The translations under genes and the position numbers were made by a program. A stretch of DNA of 64,000 nucleotides from the NCBI RefSeq assembly GCF_000024725.1, contig NC_013960.1, positions 1,696,261 to 1,760,260 of the forward strand, in the 5' to 3' direction. The stretch comes from Nitrosococcus halophilus Nc 4. Its GTDB lineage: Bacteria > Pseudomonadota > Gammaproteobacteria > Nitrosococcales > Nitrosococcaceae. A model generated the notes under the pieces. It saw only the letters and a list, made by a program, of their open reading frames with translations, was not told the origin of the DNA and did no database searches. This document shows, in pieces, positions 37,269-46,739 of this stretch; the first letter of the stretch is position 1, and each line of letters starts with the position of its first letter.

Positions 37269-37508
37269 ATGATGGGAGATATGGACCATTTCGGTTGGGG
37301 GATGGGTTTCGGTTGGTTGTTCATGCTGTTGTTCTGGATTTTGGTCATTCTAGGGGTAATCGCTTTGGTAAAGTGGCTGGTGAGCACTTCTTCAAACCGG
37401 GACCGGCGTGTTGGAAAGACTGCCTTGGAGATCTTGAAAGAGCGCTATGCGCGAGGTGAGATTGACCGGGAGGAATTCGAGCAGAAAAAGCGTGATCTCC
37501 AAGGTTAA
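37269..37508 (+). CDS. Small membrane protein with SHOCT domain
   Basis: A 79-residue protein: a Met/Gly/aromatic N-terminus (MMGDMDHFGWGMGFGW), one membrane helix (LFMLLFWILVILGVIALVKWL), and a C-terminal SHOCT domain (ALEILKERYARGEIDREEFEQ ending KKRDLQG, split after ERYARG). AGGGGAGA is placed before the start. Proteins of this layout are common near copper and other metal-resistance genes in proteobacteria; their role is undefined. Length is normal. Confidence 0.8.
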   Translation: MMGDMDHFGWGMGFGWLFMLLFWILVILGVIALVKWLVSTSSNRDRRVGKTALEILKERYARGEIDREEFEQKKRDLQG

Positions 37509-37637
37509 ATGCTGGCAGATGGGTACTAGCTGGAGGATCCTCGATTAATTTAAGAAGCAGTTGGAAAACCTTGGCGGATAGCAGTGGGTTCCACTGCGTT
37601 TCCCCCTACGGCTCCACGTTAGAACCTACCGACAGGG

Positions 37638-37707
37638 GCAAAGGAAAATAGATACGGGGAACAACCTAGATTCTGCTTTTAGCCGCGAATGCACGCAAAT
37701 AAACGCT
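37638..37707. repeat. Dispersed repeat D, copy 1
   Basis: GCAAAGGAAAATAGATAC, AACAACCTAGATT and AGCCGCGAATGCACGCAAAT match 61829-61897 with few changes. The core AGCCGCxAATGCACGCxAAT is of the dispersed kind found in several gammaproteobacterial genomes. The rest of 37509-37822 has no gene I can support. Confidence 0.6.
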
Positions 37708-37822
37708 ACTCAGTGGATTCTGGGAGCGTGCTGCCGCGGGCAGCACCATAAGATTCCGGCTGGGGAAACTTTCCGTCGTGAGTGATGGCCTAAAAGGAAT
37801 GCTTAAGTTGAGGAAGTTTGCC

Positions 37823-38806
37823 ATGGTTGCCATTCAAAGAACGCCTCCCGCCACAGATCCAAAGTTTCTTATCGAGGATTTTGAGCCTGCCTATATGGGG
37901 CTTTATCGACGGGGTGAACTTCAATCCCGGGTAGAGGCTGCCCTAAAGGAACTTGAAGACTGCTGTGTTTGCCCCCGTAATTGTCATGTGAATCGGCTTG
38001 AAAACCAGGCTCGAGTTTGCCATACCAGGCGGTACGCGGTGGTTTCAACCGTATTTCCCCACTTTGGCGAAGAGGATTGCCTGCGGGGTTGGAAGGGCTC
38101 TGGGACCCTCTTTTTTGGGTTGTGCAATTTGCGTTGCGTGTTCTGTCAAAACTGGGATATTTCCCAGCAAAGAGAGGGGCGGGAGTGTACGCCGGAGAAA
38201 ATCGCAGACCACATGTTGACGCTTCAGGCACGGGGGTGCCACAACATCAATTTTGTGACCCCCGAACATGTGGCTCCCCAGGTGGTGGAAGCCATTGCCC
38301 TAGCGGTTCCCCGAGGGTTGCGCTTGCCGATTGTCTACAACACCAGTGCTTATGATGGCTTGGCCTCGTTACGGTTGCTTGAAGGTCTGGTGGATATTTA
38401 TATGCCTGACTTTAAGTTCTGGAGCCGAGAAAGTGCGCGGCGGTTAGCTAAAGCCAAGGATTATCCGGAACGGGCCCGTGAGGCGATTCTGGAAATGCAG
38501 CGGCAAGTAGGTCCTCTCCGTTTTGGTCCTGATGGCCTAGCCCGCCGCGGCCTGCTGATGCGGCATTTGGTCATGCCTGGTCAGGAAGAGGAGGCCGAAG
38601 CGATCTTTGAGTGGTTAGCCCATGAGGTTTCCCCAGATACTTATGTAAACATCATGGATCAGTATTATCCCGCCTATCAGATTGGGGTTAAAAGTGCGAA
38701 GGGGAACTACTCTGATATTGAACGCAGGCCATTTTCCCGTGAAATTAAAGCAGCCTATGCTTCGGCACGTAATGGGGGTTTGTACCGGTTTGATGAACGG
38801 TGGTGA
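37823..38806 (+). CDS. Radical SAM enzyme, PflA/AmmeMemoRadiSam-like
   Basis: A 328-residue radical SAM protein. The 4Fe-4S motif is CNLRCVFC (CxxxCxxC), followed by QNWDISQQREG. An additional Cys cluster lies in the N-terminal part (ELEDCCVCPRNCHVNR and ARVCHT). The HINFVTPEHV and VYNTSAYDGLASLRLL segments match the PflA-related group annotated as AmmeMemoRadiSam-like or YgiQ-adjacent proteins. The start ATG 37823 is chosen for GAGGAAG eight to nine bases upstream; the GTG at 37778 and ATG at 37800 are alternatives. Substrate unknown; reaction type is generation of a 5'-deoxyadenosyl radical. Confidence 0.8.
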   Translation: MVAIQRTPPATDPKFLIEDFEPAYMGLYRRGELQSRVEAALKELEDCCVCPRNCHVNRLENQARVCHTRRYAVVSTVFPHFGEEDCLRGWKGSGTLFFGLCNLRCVFCQNWDISQQREGRECTPEKIADHMLTLQARGCHNINFVTPEHVAPQVVEAIALAVPRGLRLPIVYNTSAYDGLASLRLLEGLVDIYMPDFKFWSRESARRLAKAKDYPERAREAILEMQRQVGPLRFGPDGLARRGLLMRHLVMPGQEEEAEAIFEWLAHEVSPDTYVNIMDQYYPAYQIGVKSAKGNYSDIERRPFSREIKAAYASARNGGLYRFDERW

Positions 38807-38842
38807 TATTTCCAGCGAAGACTGGACGGGGGGTTTAGTTGG

Positions 38843-40003
38843 CTAGGTGAAGGGCTGTCGGGGCAAGGTAAAGTGGAACGTACCGCCTTTCCCAGGATTG
38901 GAAATTATCCATAATTGGCCTCCGTGGGCTTCGATGATGGACTTGCTGATTGACAGTCCTAGACCCATACCGTAGGGCTTGGTAGTGACGAAGGGTTGAA
39001 ATAGCTGCTCCAGGATTTCCCTAGTAAGCCCCGGGCCACTGTCACGCACGGCCACTTCGATGGCACCGCTTGCGGTATGAGCGGTTCCAATGAATAACCT
39101 CCGTTGATGGGCTTCAATGTCGCTCATGGCTTCAAGGCTATTTTGGATCAAGTTGACCAAGACTTGTTGGAGTTGTAGGGGGTTGGCTTCAACGGGTGGT
39201 AGCCAATCCGCTAAATCAAGTCGTAGCTTAACTTTACGCTCCCGTATCTTGGCCTCTATAAGGTTTATTGTTTCGCCAATAAGCACATTGAGGTTCACGG
39301 GTATCCGTTGCCGCGTCGTTTTGCCCGTAAGATCCTTTAAACGGTGGGTGATTTTCCCGGCCCGCTGCCCTTGTTCTACTATTCGCTCCATGATTTTGAT
39401 GAGTTTGGGGGTCCCTGCTTTTCCCGAGTGCAGCAGATTAAGGCAGGCTTCGCTATAAGAGACAATGGCAGCCAAGGGTTGATTGAGTTCATGGGCCAAT
39501 CCCGCGGCCATCCCTCCCGCAAGACTGAGCCGCTCCATGTGCGCTAGTTTCGCTTGCATCTGGCGCTGCTTTTCTTCGGCTTGCTTCCGAGCAGTGATGT
39601 CCACGAGAACGTTCACCGCCCCGAGGAGTGTCCCTACCTCGTCGTAAATCGGGTTGGCGTGGGCTTCGACGGTGAGGCGGTGACCGTTTGGGCGCTCGAT
39701 GATAATCTCGCGTCCGTTATATTCCCTCTCCGTGTAGAGTGCCAATGCCATCCAGCACTGGTTGTGATGAATCGGTGAGCCGTCAGGGGAAAATAGCTTA
39801 AAGGAGCCGCAGAACCGGTCTTCGGCATCGTTTAGTTTCGGCGCCCGACCCCAAAGTTCAACTGCACGCTGGTTGAAGTAAGTGATCAGACCATTAGGGT
39901 CGCACATGTAGGCACCTGCTGGTAGCTTCTCCAGCAAGTGCTGGAACTCTGCTGTTCCAGGTTGTTGAAGTTGCTCCCCTATACCGGATGGTGAGTGCAA
40001 CAT
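38843..40003 (-). CDS. PAS-domain sensor histidine kinase
   Basis: A 386-residue soluble sensor kinase. It has one PAS domain (about 20-140: LLEKLPAGAYMCDPNGLITY, CWMALALYTERE), a HisKA domain with the phosphorylated His in GLAHELNQPLAAIVSYSEAC (near residue 175) and a HATPase domain with N box (QVLVNLIQNSLEAM), G1 (VRDSGPGL) and G2 (GMGLGLSISKSI). No membrane segment is predicted, so it probably senses a cytoplasmic signal through PAS. No response regulator gene is adjacent. Between its start and the iscB stop lie 380 bases without a gene, probably containing the right end of the IscB element. Confidence 0.88.
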   Translation of the reverse strand: MLHSPSGIGEQLQQPGTAEFQHLLEKLPAGAYMCDPNGLITYFNQRAVELWGRAPKLNDAEDRFCGSFKLFSPDGSPIHHNQCWMALALYTEREYNGREIIIERPNGHRLTVEAHANPIYDEVGTLLGAVNVLVDITARKQAEEKQRQMQAKLAHMERLSLAGGMAAGLAHELNQPLAAIVSYSEACLNLLHSGKAGTPKLIKIMERIVEQGQRAGKITHRLKDLTGKTTRQRIPVNLNVLIGETINLIEAKIRERKVKLRLDLADWLPPVEANPLQLQQVLVNLIQNSLEAMSDIEAHQRRLFIGTAHTASGAIEVAVRDSGPGLTREILEQLFQPFVTTKPYGMGLGLSISKSIIEAHGGQLWIISNPGKGGTFHFTLPRQPFT

Positions 40004-40386
40004 CCTTGGTGTTCTCTACTGCGAACCATTGAAGGTTGATATCCTTGCTAGGCGTTTCCGATTTGTGGAATTGCGCTTTGACTGGTCTCGATAACGCCGG
40101 CATCGATGCCGTGGTGTATGGGTGACGGGTTTACCTACTATACCATGGCTTGCATGAGCGAAAGTCAGTTTCAGATGAGGATCTGGCCTTTTTCCTTGAG
40201 ACACCCTTATCCTGCCTTCCAGGTTAGCCTTGTATTGAGCCTAGGCTATTTTACCGTAAGATCAAGGTAGCTCACCTATCCCCGAAGGAGTACAAGGAAG
40301 TGCGACGCCCCCCTAGCGAGAGTGCGCAGCGCAGCGGAGCATCGAGCGCGAGGGCCGCATTACTTGCTGTCGTCGCCGTATTTGGT

Positions 40387-41670
40387 TCAGACAGCCGAAA
40401 GACTGTAGTCATAACCATCTCCCCTCTGTATTAGTTTGAAATTTTTCCAGTTGGCCGAGATCTTCCCGGCCTTGGCTTTCACATCAAAGGTGCCGCTAGC
40501 CCGAATGCTGGCCAGTATCCCAACATGATCGCCAGCGTACTTGCCTTGGGGTTGCGAGGGCCTGACGAGATCACCCGTTTGAAATCCCTTTACTCGCCTA
40601 CACCGCCCCGCCTTGCCGCGAGGAAAGCCATATTTGTCGGTTCTGACGACTTGCCTTGTTCCGCGCCCCGTGGCTTTGATATGTAGCGCCCGATAACCTT
40701 CAGTTATTGTCACTTGCCCAGCGCTTTCGCCAACACATGCCGCGTCTATCCAATGGTCTTTGGTATAGCCTTGGCTGATCCTGTTTTTCTTGGTGCGCCC
40801 ACCAGACCAAAAAGAAGTCGGCAATCCCACTGACTGAATAGTGCACCCGATGGCGTAGCGGGTAGCATTGACCGCCGCTGCATCTTTTAGAGGCAGCTTG
40901 GATTTGGACTGGATCTGGGTATATCCAAACTCGGCCGCCGTTTTGCTGTTCTTTTTTTTGTTGCAGGGCGCGCGGGCCAGGGTTAAATTAGATACCCGAT
41001 TACTACCCCCCCTCGATCTCGGTATAATATGCTCAACCTCTAGCGGGATATCTTTCTTATTGCAATAAGCGCACTTCCTGTCCCACTTCTCTAGCAGATA
41101 TTCGCGCACCTCATACCCCATCAACTCGCCCTGCTGATACTCAACGCCGTTAATTTCAGGGTTCTGAATTTTTTGAGTATCAAAGCGCACAGTTTCGATA
41201 TGACATTCTGAAATGGGAACTCTATCTAGCAGACGATTAAACCAGCTCGAAACGTTTTCAACCCGCGAGTTTAGCGATGGCGGCAGCCAACCCTTCGGTT
41301 TTGTTCTGTTTAGAAATCGTGGCGCACGATAGCGGGTCTTTCTGCCTCTACGACCTCGGCGCAAACTACGACGACTAGCCAGCCGCTCACGGATGGCGTA
41401 CCCGCGATGGGTAAGATTGGCGGCCCATAACACCACGCGCCCCTGTTGAGGAAAATTCCCAACTAAAGCCAGCCCGGTTATTTTGCTGCCCGGATCAACC
41501 TTAAATTCAACCGGCTGCGGGTTGGGATCAACCCTATATTTCAGGATGATCGTAAATGGCTGCATCCGATAAACCGCGGCCTTCCCGTCTCGCAACAGCC
41601 GTCTTGCCCTTGCTGGGCTGCATGGCATCAACGGTTTTCTATCAGTGTCTAATACAAAAACTCTATTCAT
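40387..41670 (-). CDS. iscB: RNA-guided endonuclease IscB
   Basis: A 427-residue IscB, the transposon-encoded relative of Cas9. Domains in order: PLMP domain (KPLMPCSPARARRLL, residues 12-26), RuvC-I with D59 (KVDPGSKITGLAL), Arg-rich bridge helix (SRRSLRRGRRGRKTRYR, 99-115), RuvC-II with E159 (HIETVRFD), HNH domain (C200, C203, catalytic H214 in EVEHIIPRSRGG), RuvC-III with H306 and D309 (DHWIDAACVG), and the C-terminal region that binds the target-adjacent motif. The HNH zinc site usually reads ACxPCN; here it is ARAPCN, so one zinc ligand is Arg233. The start codon follows a structured non-coding stretch that fits the omega RNA. Confidence 0.92.
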   Translation of the reverse strand: MNRVFVLDTDRKPLMPCSPARARRLLRDGKAAVYRMQPFTIILKYRVDPNPQPVEFKVDPGSKITGLALVGNFPQQGRVVLWAANLTHRGYAIRERLASRRSLRRGRRGRKTRYRAPRFLNRTKPKGWLPPSLNSRVENVSSWFNRLLDRVPISECHIETVRFDTQKIQNPEINGVEYQQGELMGYEVREYLLEKWDRKCAYCNKKDIPLEVEHIIPRSRGGSNRVSNLTLARAPCNKKKNSKTAAEFGYTQIQSKSKLPLKDAAAVNATRYAIGCTIQSVGLPTSFWSGGRTKKNRISQGYTKDHWIDAACVGESAGQVTITEGYRALHIKATGRGTRQVVRTDKYGFPRGKAGRCRRVKGFQTGDLVRPSQPQGKYAGDHVGILASIRASGTFDVKAKAGKISANWKNFKLIQRGDGYDYSLSAV

Positions 41671-41926
41671 TAGCTTTCGCTACTCTAAAAGTTAGGGTTC
41701 TCTCGCCAATGTTTGAAGGGTCGTTCAGTCTCGGCATTCGCTCCTGTGTCGCTCCGTAGTTCATTGCCTTTGACCTCAGTGCCTGGGGCTGAGAAATGCA
41801 CCCCAGGGTGAGTCGCTTTCGCTTCAACTTCAAACGTAGCCCCGAAGGGCTGAGGCTGGTTGAGCCAACCAACTCATTCGGAAAGTTCAGGACGAACTTG
41901 GAGAATGAGTTAGGCGACGACTCAAC
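41671..41926 (-). ncRNA. Predicted omega RNA of IscB
   Basis: In known IscB loci the guide RNA is encoded directly upstream of iscB. Here the 256 bases before the iscB start have no gene but many stems: a 9 bp stem AACTCATTC/GAATGAGTT (41871-41879 with 41903-41911) enclosing AAGTTC/GAACTT, GGTTG/CAACC (41858-41870), AGCCC/GGGCT with a TTCG-type loop (41838-41851) and CCTGGGG/CCCCAGG (41782-41788 with 41801-41807). The guide would be the host sequence just outside the element, at about 41927-41942. The boundaries are estimates. Confidence 0.65.
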
Positions 41927-42055
41927 ATGGAGGTTCTCTTATTTTGGGAACCGATAGCGATATTTTCTAATAAGCTACAATCTATCCAAGAAACAGTTAC
42001 CGAGCTGACTAGCCGAAATACTGGACTAACCCGGACGGTAATATTTTTATTAGAT

Positions 42056-42562
42056 TTATTGAGCGCATTTGTCCAGTTCCCGTTGCCGTGCCGTTATTTG
42101 GGCGTTGGTGAGCTCTTGCGAGGCGGTGAGGCACCAGCTGTAATGGTGGCCGTAGTTGGAGCTCCAGGTGGGACCAGATAGCTCGCACCCAGTAGAAAGG
42201 TTGGCTTTGTTCTGCCCTATAGAGACGATGCTGTATATGTTGCAGCGTTTATCAGCCCCCGCGGGAAATTGAACTCCTGGGCATTTAGCCAGTTGGTTTA
42301 TGCGTGCGAGATTTTCCCTTTGTGCAGTTTGGCCTGATGCATTCAGGCACCATTCATTGTGATGCTCAGGGTCAGAACTCCATCGGGGCCCAGTATAGCC
42401 ACAGTTATTTTCGATGTTTTGCGCGTTCTGGGCAACGGCAGTTTTCGTATATGTAGAACAATACATCTTACTGGCGGCATAAGAGGAAGGAGATCCTACC
42501 GCTAGCATGAGCAGCAAGAGCATGAATGAATATCGAATTTTTATTTTAAGTGACAATTTCAT
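42056..42562 (-). CDS. Exported protein with two tandem Cys/Trp modules
   Basis: A 168-residue secreted protein: signal peptide (FMLLLLMLAVGSPSSYAA) followed by two similar modules of about 60 residues. Module 1 has CSTYTKTAVAQNAQN, CGYTGPRWSSDPEHHNEWCLNA; module 2 has CNIYSIVSIGQNKAN, CELSGPTWSSNYGHHYSWCLTA. Each has four Cys if the flanking ones are included, plus the shared signature SGPxWSSxxxHHxxWCL. Disulphide-bonded repeats are likely. The HH pair in each module could bind a metal. Function unknown. The iscB element appears inserted upstream of, or behind, this gene. Confidence 0.7.
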   Translation of the reverse strand: MKLSLKIKIRYSFMLLLLMLAVGSPSSYAASKMYCSTYTKTAVAQNAQNIENNCGYTGPRWSSDPEHHNEWCLNASGQTAQRENLARINQLAKCPGVQFPAGADKRCNIYSIVSIGQNKANLSTGCELSGPTWSSNYGHHYSWCLTASQELTNAQITARQRELDKCAQ

Positions 42563-42596
42563 TTTTGTTGGTCTCTCCTAAATCTAACCCATTATT

Positions 42597-45107
42597 TTAT
42601 AGTTGAACAGTGCGTAAGCGTAAGGCGTTGCTTATCACTGAAACTGAGCTAAAGCTCATGGCGGTGGCGGCAATAATAGGCGATAGCAACAATCCAAAGA
42701 AAGGATACAACACACCAGCGGCAATAGGGACCCCCAGAGAATTATAAACAAAGGCAAAGAATAGATTCTGCTTGATATTTCGCATGGTCCCTTCGCTTAA
42801 GCGCCGTGCTCGGATGATCCCGCCTAGATCCCCTTTTACCAGGGTTACTCCGGCGCTTTCCATAGCAACATCCGTGCCGGTTCCCATGGCGATGCCAATA
42901 TGGGCCTGGGCGAGGGCCGGGGCATCATTAATCCCGTCCCCAGCCATGGCGACGATCCGGCCTTCTTCTTGAAGCTCTTTAACCATTGCCACTTTTCGAT
43001 CCGGTAGAATTTCGGCTTCTACCCGATGGATTCCGAGCTTCCGAGCCACTGCCTCTGCGGTTGTTTGATTATCGCCAGTGACCATGACCACTTGGACGCC
43101 TTCATTGTGAAGAGCGCGGATTGCCTCTGACGTGGTTTCTTTGATGGGATCAGCCACCCCAATGAGGCCAGCGGGTTTCTGATCAATGGCGACAAACATC
43201 ACCGTTTGGCCTTCTGCCCGCAGGGCCTCAGCCCGTTCAGAGAGAGGCCCCGGATCCAGCTCCAATTCTTCCAGTAGCTTGAGATTGCCAATGGCCACTT
43301 GGCGGTCTTCCACTTCGCCGGTGACCCCCTTGCCAGTGGATGACTGGAAATGGTGGGTCGAGGCCAATGTGAGTCCTTTTTCTTCGGCGTGACTGACGAT
43401 AGCGGCCGCCAGTGGATGCTCGCTAGCCCGCTCTAGGCTGGCCCCTAGGCGCAGAATATCCGTTTCTTCAAATCCTTCTGCGGGAACGACTTGGCTGACT
43501 TTCGGCTTACCCTCGGTTAAGGTCCCTGTTTTATCTATGACCAGGGTATCGACCTTGCGCATGACCTCAATGGCCTCGGCATTTTTGAATAATACCCCGG
43601 AAGTGGCCCCTTTCCCCATGGCGACCATGATGGACATGGGGGTCGCCAATCCTAGGGCACAGGGACAAGCGATGATGAGCACGGCAACGCTATTGACCAA
43701 GGCATAGGCCATTTTGGGCTCTGGGCCGATAAAGCCCCAGATAATGAAGGTGAGGAGGGCGATTCCCACCACCGCTGGGACAAAATAGGCCGCGACCTGA
43801 TCGGCAAGTCTTTGGATAGGGGCCCGGCTGCGTTGGGCCTCGCTCACCATTTGCACAATTTGCGCCAGCATAGTTTCGCCCCCCACCCGTTGGGCTTCGA
43901 TCTCGAGCCCCCCGGTGCCGTTGACGGTCGCACCAATGACCTGATCACCGGGGGTTTTTTCGACGGGAATAGGCTCACCCGTAATCATAGATTCATCTAT
44001 GGAACTTGAGCCCTCCACAACGATCCCGTCAACCGGTATTTTTTCTCCAGGGCGAACCCGAAGGCGATCTCCAGGATGGATTTGATCCAGGGGAACATCT
44101 TCTTCACTGCCATCGTCTCGAATTCGCCGGGCAGTTTTAGGGGCTAATCCTAACAAAGACTTAATTGCATTTCTGGTCCGGCTCCGCGCCTTGAGCTCCA
44201 ATACCTGGCCTACCAACACCAGGGTCACAATGACTCCAGCCGCCTCAAAATAGACATTGACTTGGCCACTTTCGTCCTGAAAGGAGGGGGGGAATAAGCC
44301 TGGGAATAGGGTGGCCACAAGGCTATAGGAATAGGCAACAACCACCCCCAGGCTGATCAGGGTAAACATATTAAGGTTTAAGTCGAACGCGGCTTGCCAA
44401 CTGCGGACCAGGGGGGGCCAACTGCTCCAGAGTACAATAGCGGTGGCGAGAGCTAATTCGATCGGCATGAGGTAGGGGGAAGCGATCAGATTTTCGGGAA
44501 AAGGCCCGGGAACTACATCCCCGAGAGCCATAATGACCAGCGGCACAGCGAGCAGTATGCAAACCCATAGGCCAAGGCGGAGTAGTAAGGTGGACAGACT
44601 AAGGTTAGGGTTGAATACCGAGTGCCAACCTCGGGTCAGAAAGGGCCAGCCACCCCAGAGCACAATGGGGGTCGCCAGCAGTAATTCAATAAAGTTTAGC
44701 GTTCGTGGTGTGGCCAGATTTTCAGGAAACTCTCCAGGGATGACATCTCCCATGGCAATGATGACCAGCGGCACCGCCAGTGCTGCGCTGATCCAAAAAC
44801 GCCGGGACATGTCTTCCAGTTCCGGATTACGTTCCTCCTCTAGAGTGATGGTGCGTGGTTCCAGGGCCATCCCACAGGTGGGGCATTCCCCCGGCTCGTT
44901 CTGCACCACCTCCGGATGCATGGGGCAGGTATATTCGGTTCGCGGTTTGGTGCCTGTTGGGTTCTCCCGCTCCAGTCCCATGCCGCACTTAGGGCAGGCT
45001 CCTGGGGCTTCTTCCTGGACTTCTGGGTGCATGGGACAGGTAAAAGTATCGGGGTGGCTGGACATTGAGGGAGGGTCTGTTTGGGGTTGCGTGGTTGTTT
45101 CATCCAT
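42597..45107 (-). CDS. copA: Cu(I)-exporting P1B ATPase with duplicated membrane hairpin
   Basis: An 836-residue CopA-type ATPase. Two N-terminal heavy-metal-binding motifs ([20 protein letters not shown] and the second at 60-80) replace HMA domains. Core motifs: [12 protein letters not shown] in the metal-binding helix, [16 protein letters not shown] in [15 protein letters not shown]. The first membrane hairpin occurs twice: residues about 107-170 ([16 protein letters not shown]...[11 protein letters not shown]) and about 181-248 ([16 protein letters not shown]...[11 protein letters not shown]), which makes the protein about 75 residues longer than usual and predicts ten rather than eight helices. 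The second copy joins the rest of the enzyme normally ([11 protein letters not shown]). Confidence 0.92.
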   Translation of the reverse strand: MDETTTQPQTDPPSMSSHPDTFTCPMHPEVQEEAPGACPKCGMGLERENPTGTKPRTEYTCPMHPEVVQNEPGECPTCGMALEPRTITLEEERNPELEDMSRRFWISAALAVPLVIIAMGDVIPGEFPENLATPRTLNFIELLLATPIVLWGGWPFLTRGWHSVFNPNLSLSTLLLRLGLWVCILLAVPLVIMALGDVVPGPFPENLIASPYLMPIELALATAIVLWSSWPPLVRSWQAAFDLNLNMFTLISLGVVVAYSYSLVATLFPGLFPPSFQDESGQVNVYFEAAGVIVTLVLVGQVLELKARSRTRNAIKSLLGLAPKTARRIRDDGSEEDVPLDQIHPGDRLRVRPGEKIPVDGIVVEGSSSIDESMITGEPIPVEKTPGDQVIGATVNGTGGLEIEAQRVGGETMLAQIVQMVSEAQRSRAPIQRLADQVAAYFVPAVVGIALLTFIIWGFIGPEPKMAYALVNSVAVLIIACPCALGLATPMSIMVAMGKGATSGVLFKNAEAIEVMRKVDTLVIDKTGTLTEGKPKVSQVVPAEGFEETDILRLGASLERASEHPLAAAIVSHAEEKGLTLASTHHFQSSTGKGVTGEVEDRQVAIGNLKLLEELELDPGPLSERAEALRAEGQTVMFVAIDQKPAGLIGVADPIKETTSEAIRALHNEGVQVVMVTGDNQTTAEAVARKLGIHRVEAEILPDRKVAMVKELQEEGRIVAMAGDGINDAPALAQAHIGIAMGTGTDVAMESAGVTLVKGDLGGIIRARRLSEGTMRNIKQNLFFAFVYNSLGVPIAAGVLYPFFGLLLSPIIAATAMSFSSVSVISNALRLRTVQL

Positions 45108-45191
45108 ACCATTCTCCTGTGGGTTTTTGCTCTACCTGCCATTGTTGCCTCCCTGCCGTTCAGCGATGGGGAAGGTCGTTGGTTTACCTCC

Positions 45192-46259
45192 TCAGGGCTT
45201 CCGTCGAGCCCTTATCACCAGTACCAGCAAAGTGATGGCGGTAAGGGGTATCACAAAGCCAAGCATAGTAGAATTATAGGTTTCCAGGTCATGGTGTTGC
45301 AGAGGATACAGAAGCAGGTAGGCGGTATAGGCCAGATAGTAGCCTAGAAATAGTATCCCTTCCCATCGGGCAATAAGATGGCTGGTAAATAAAATAGGCA
45401 AGCAAGCAATAGAGGCCGCTAGCATCACCGGGATGTCGAAGTTCAGCGCCGCCGGTGAGATGGGGATTCCTGCCGGGGTGGCTAAACTGGTCAGTCCCAG
45501 TACGGCAAGGAGATTAAAAAGGTTACTGCCCACCACGTTGCCCACGGCTATATCGCGTTCGCCCCTTAGACTAGCCACAACGGAGGCTGCTGCCTCTGGC
45601 AGGGAGGTCCCGATGGCGATGAGAGTCAATCCTACAATTAATTCACTGACGCCAAAAAATCGAGCCATTTCGACCGCGCCGGCCACTAGCCAGCGGGCAC
45701 CCAGCGCTAACAGAAGCAGGCCCAATAGGATCAACCCTAAGCTTTTAAGAATTCCTTTTTTTTGGAGGCCATATTCCTCGGTATACTCATGGGGGACCTC
45801 CATATTCTCCCGGCGGCATTTAATGGTGGAGAATACGAGATAGATGATCATGCCAATGAACAACAATCCTCCGTCCAACCTGCTGAACTGACCGTCTAAG
45901 GCAAGTAGATAAACTAAACTGGAGGTGGCGAGCATCAGCGCCACATCTAAGCGGATCAAGGGCGCGGACACGGAAAGGGGGGTGATCAATGCGGAGATAC
46001 CCAAAATAAACAGCACATTCAGGATATTACTGCCGATCACGTTGCCAACGGCAATATCCGGGTGACCGCCCAGGGCCGACTGCAGATTCACCGCTAGTTC
46101 TGGAGCACTGGTTCCGAGGGCCACCACCGTTAAGCCGATGGCCAAGGGTGAAATGCCACTGTTAGCCCCTAGCCGGGCAGCGCCTCGTACCAGCCATTCT
46201 GCTCCTTCCATCAAAAGGATAAATCCCAGAACTAACAGCAGAACAGTAATGGAACTCAT
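45192..46259 (-). CDS. Na+/Ca2+ exchanger family protein (CaCA, YrbG-like)
   Basis: A 355-residue membrane antiporter with the two alpha-repeats of the CaCA superfamily: GLTVVALGTSAPELAVNL followed by GNVIGSNILN, and LTLIAIGTSLPEAAASV followed by GNVVGSNLFN. About ten helices in two inverted halves separated by a cytoplasmic loop (KCRRENMEVPHEYTEE). It exchanges Ca2+ (or another cation) for Na+ or H+. It lies 85 bases upstream of copA on the same strand, so the two may be co-transcribed, though they need not be functionally tied. Confidence 0.9.
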   Translation of the reverse strand: MSSITVLLLVLGFILLMEGAEWLVRGAARLGANSGISPLAIGLTVVALGTSAPELAVNLQSALGGHPDIAVGNVIGSNILNVLFILGISALITPLSVSAPLIRLDVALMLATSSLVYLLALDGQFSRLDGGLLFIGMIIYLVFSTIKCRRENMEVPHEYTEEYGLQKKGILKSLGLILLGLLLLALGARWLVAGAVEMARFFGVSELIVGLTLIAIGTSLPEAAASVVASLRGERDIAVGNVVGSNLFNLLAVLGLTSLATPAGIPISPAALNFDIPVMLAASIACLPILFTSHLIARWEGILFLGYYLAYTAYLLLYPLQHHDLETYNSTMLGFVIPLTAITLLVLVIRARRKP

Positions 46260-46739
46260 GAGGGGGGGTGGCGCTGATGAGGAAAAGGAGGAGTTAAAGC
46301 AAGAGGAAGCTCTAGTTTAGCGAGCCACCAGGAATAACTCCAAATATGCGCTATATTTTTCATGATCGGTTCCAGAACGGCCGTGGAGGACATAAGGTTA
46401 GAGAGAATAACTCTGGAGCACAATGCCCTAGGATAACTAACGCTCTGAATCCGGGCAGGGAAGGGCAAATATAGTAGTGGGAAGGAAATTAGATAGGATT
46501 TTGAATGAAAAGCAAAAATCCCTTGCAAGGGACATGGATTAGATTTTTCCGAATACCACTTTCATGACTTGGAACTTGATGCCTACTGCGCGCCTGTTGA
46601 AAGACGCGGGCGGTGTCCCGGCTCATGGTAATCAACACTCTCAATGGGAGGCCGGTTGCCGTTTCGACTACCAATCCGGATTATCGCTGAGGTAAACAAA
46701 GACGAGTGTTACCGCCCTTGAAAGCCCGGGGATGTGAGA

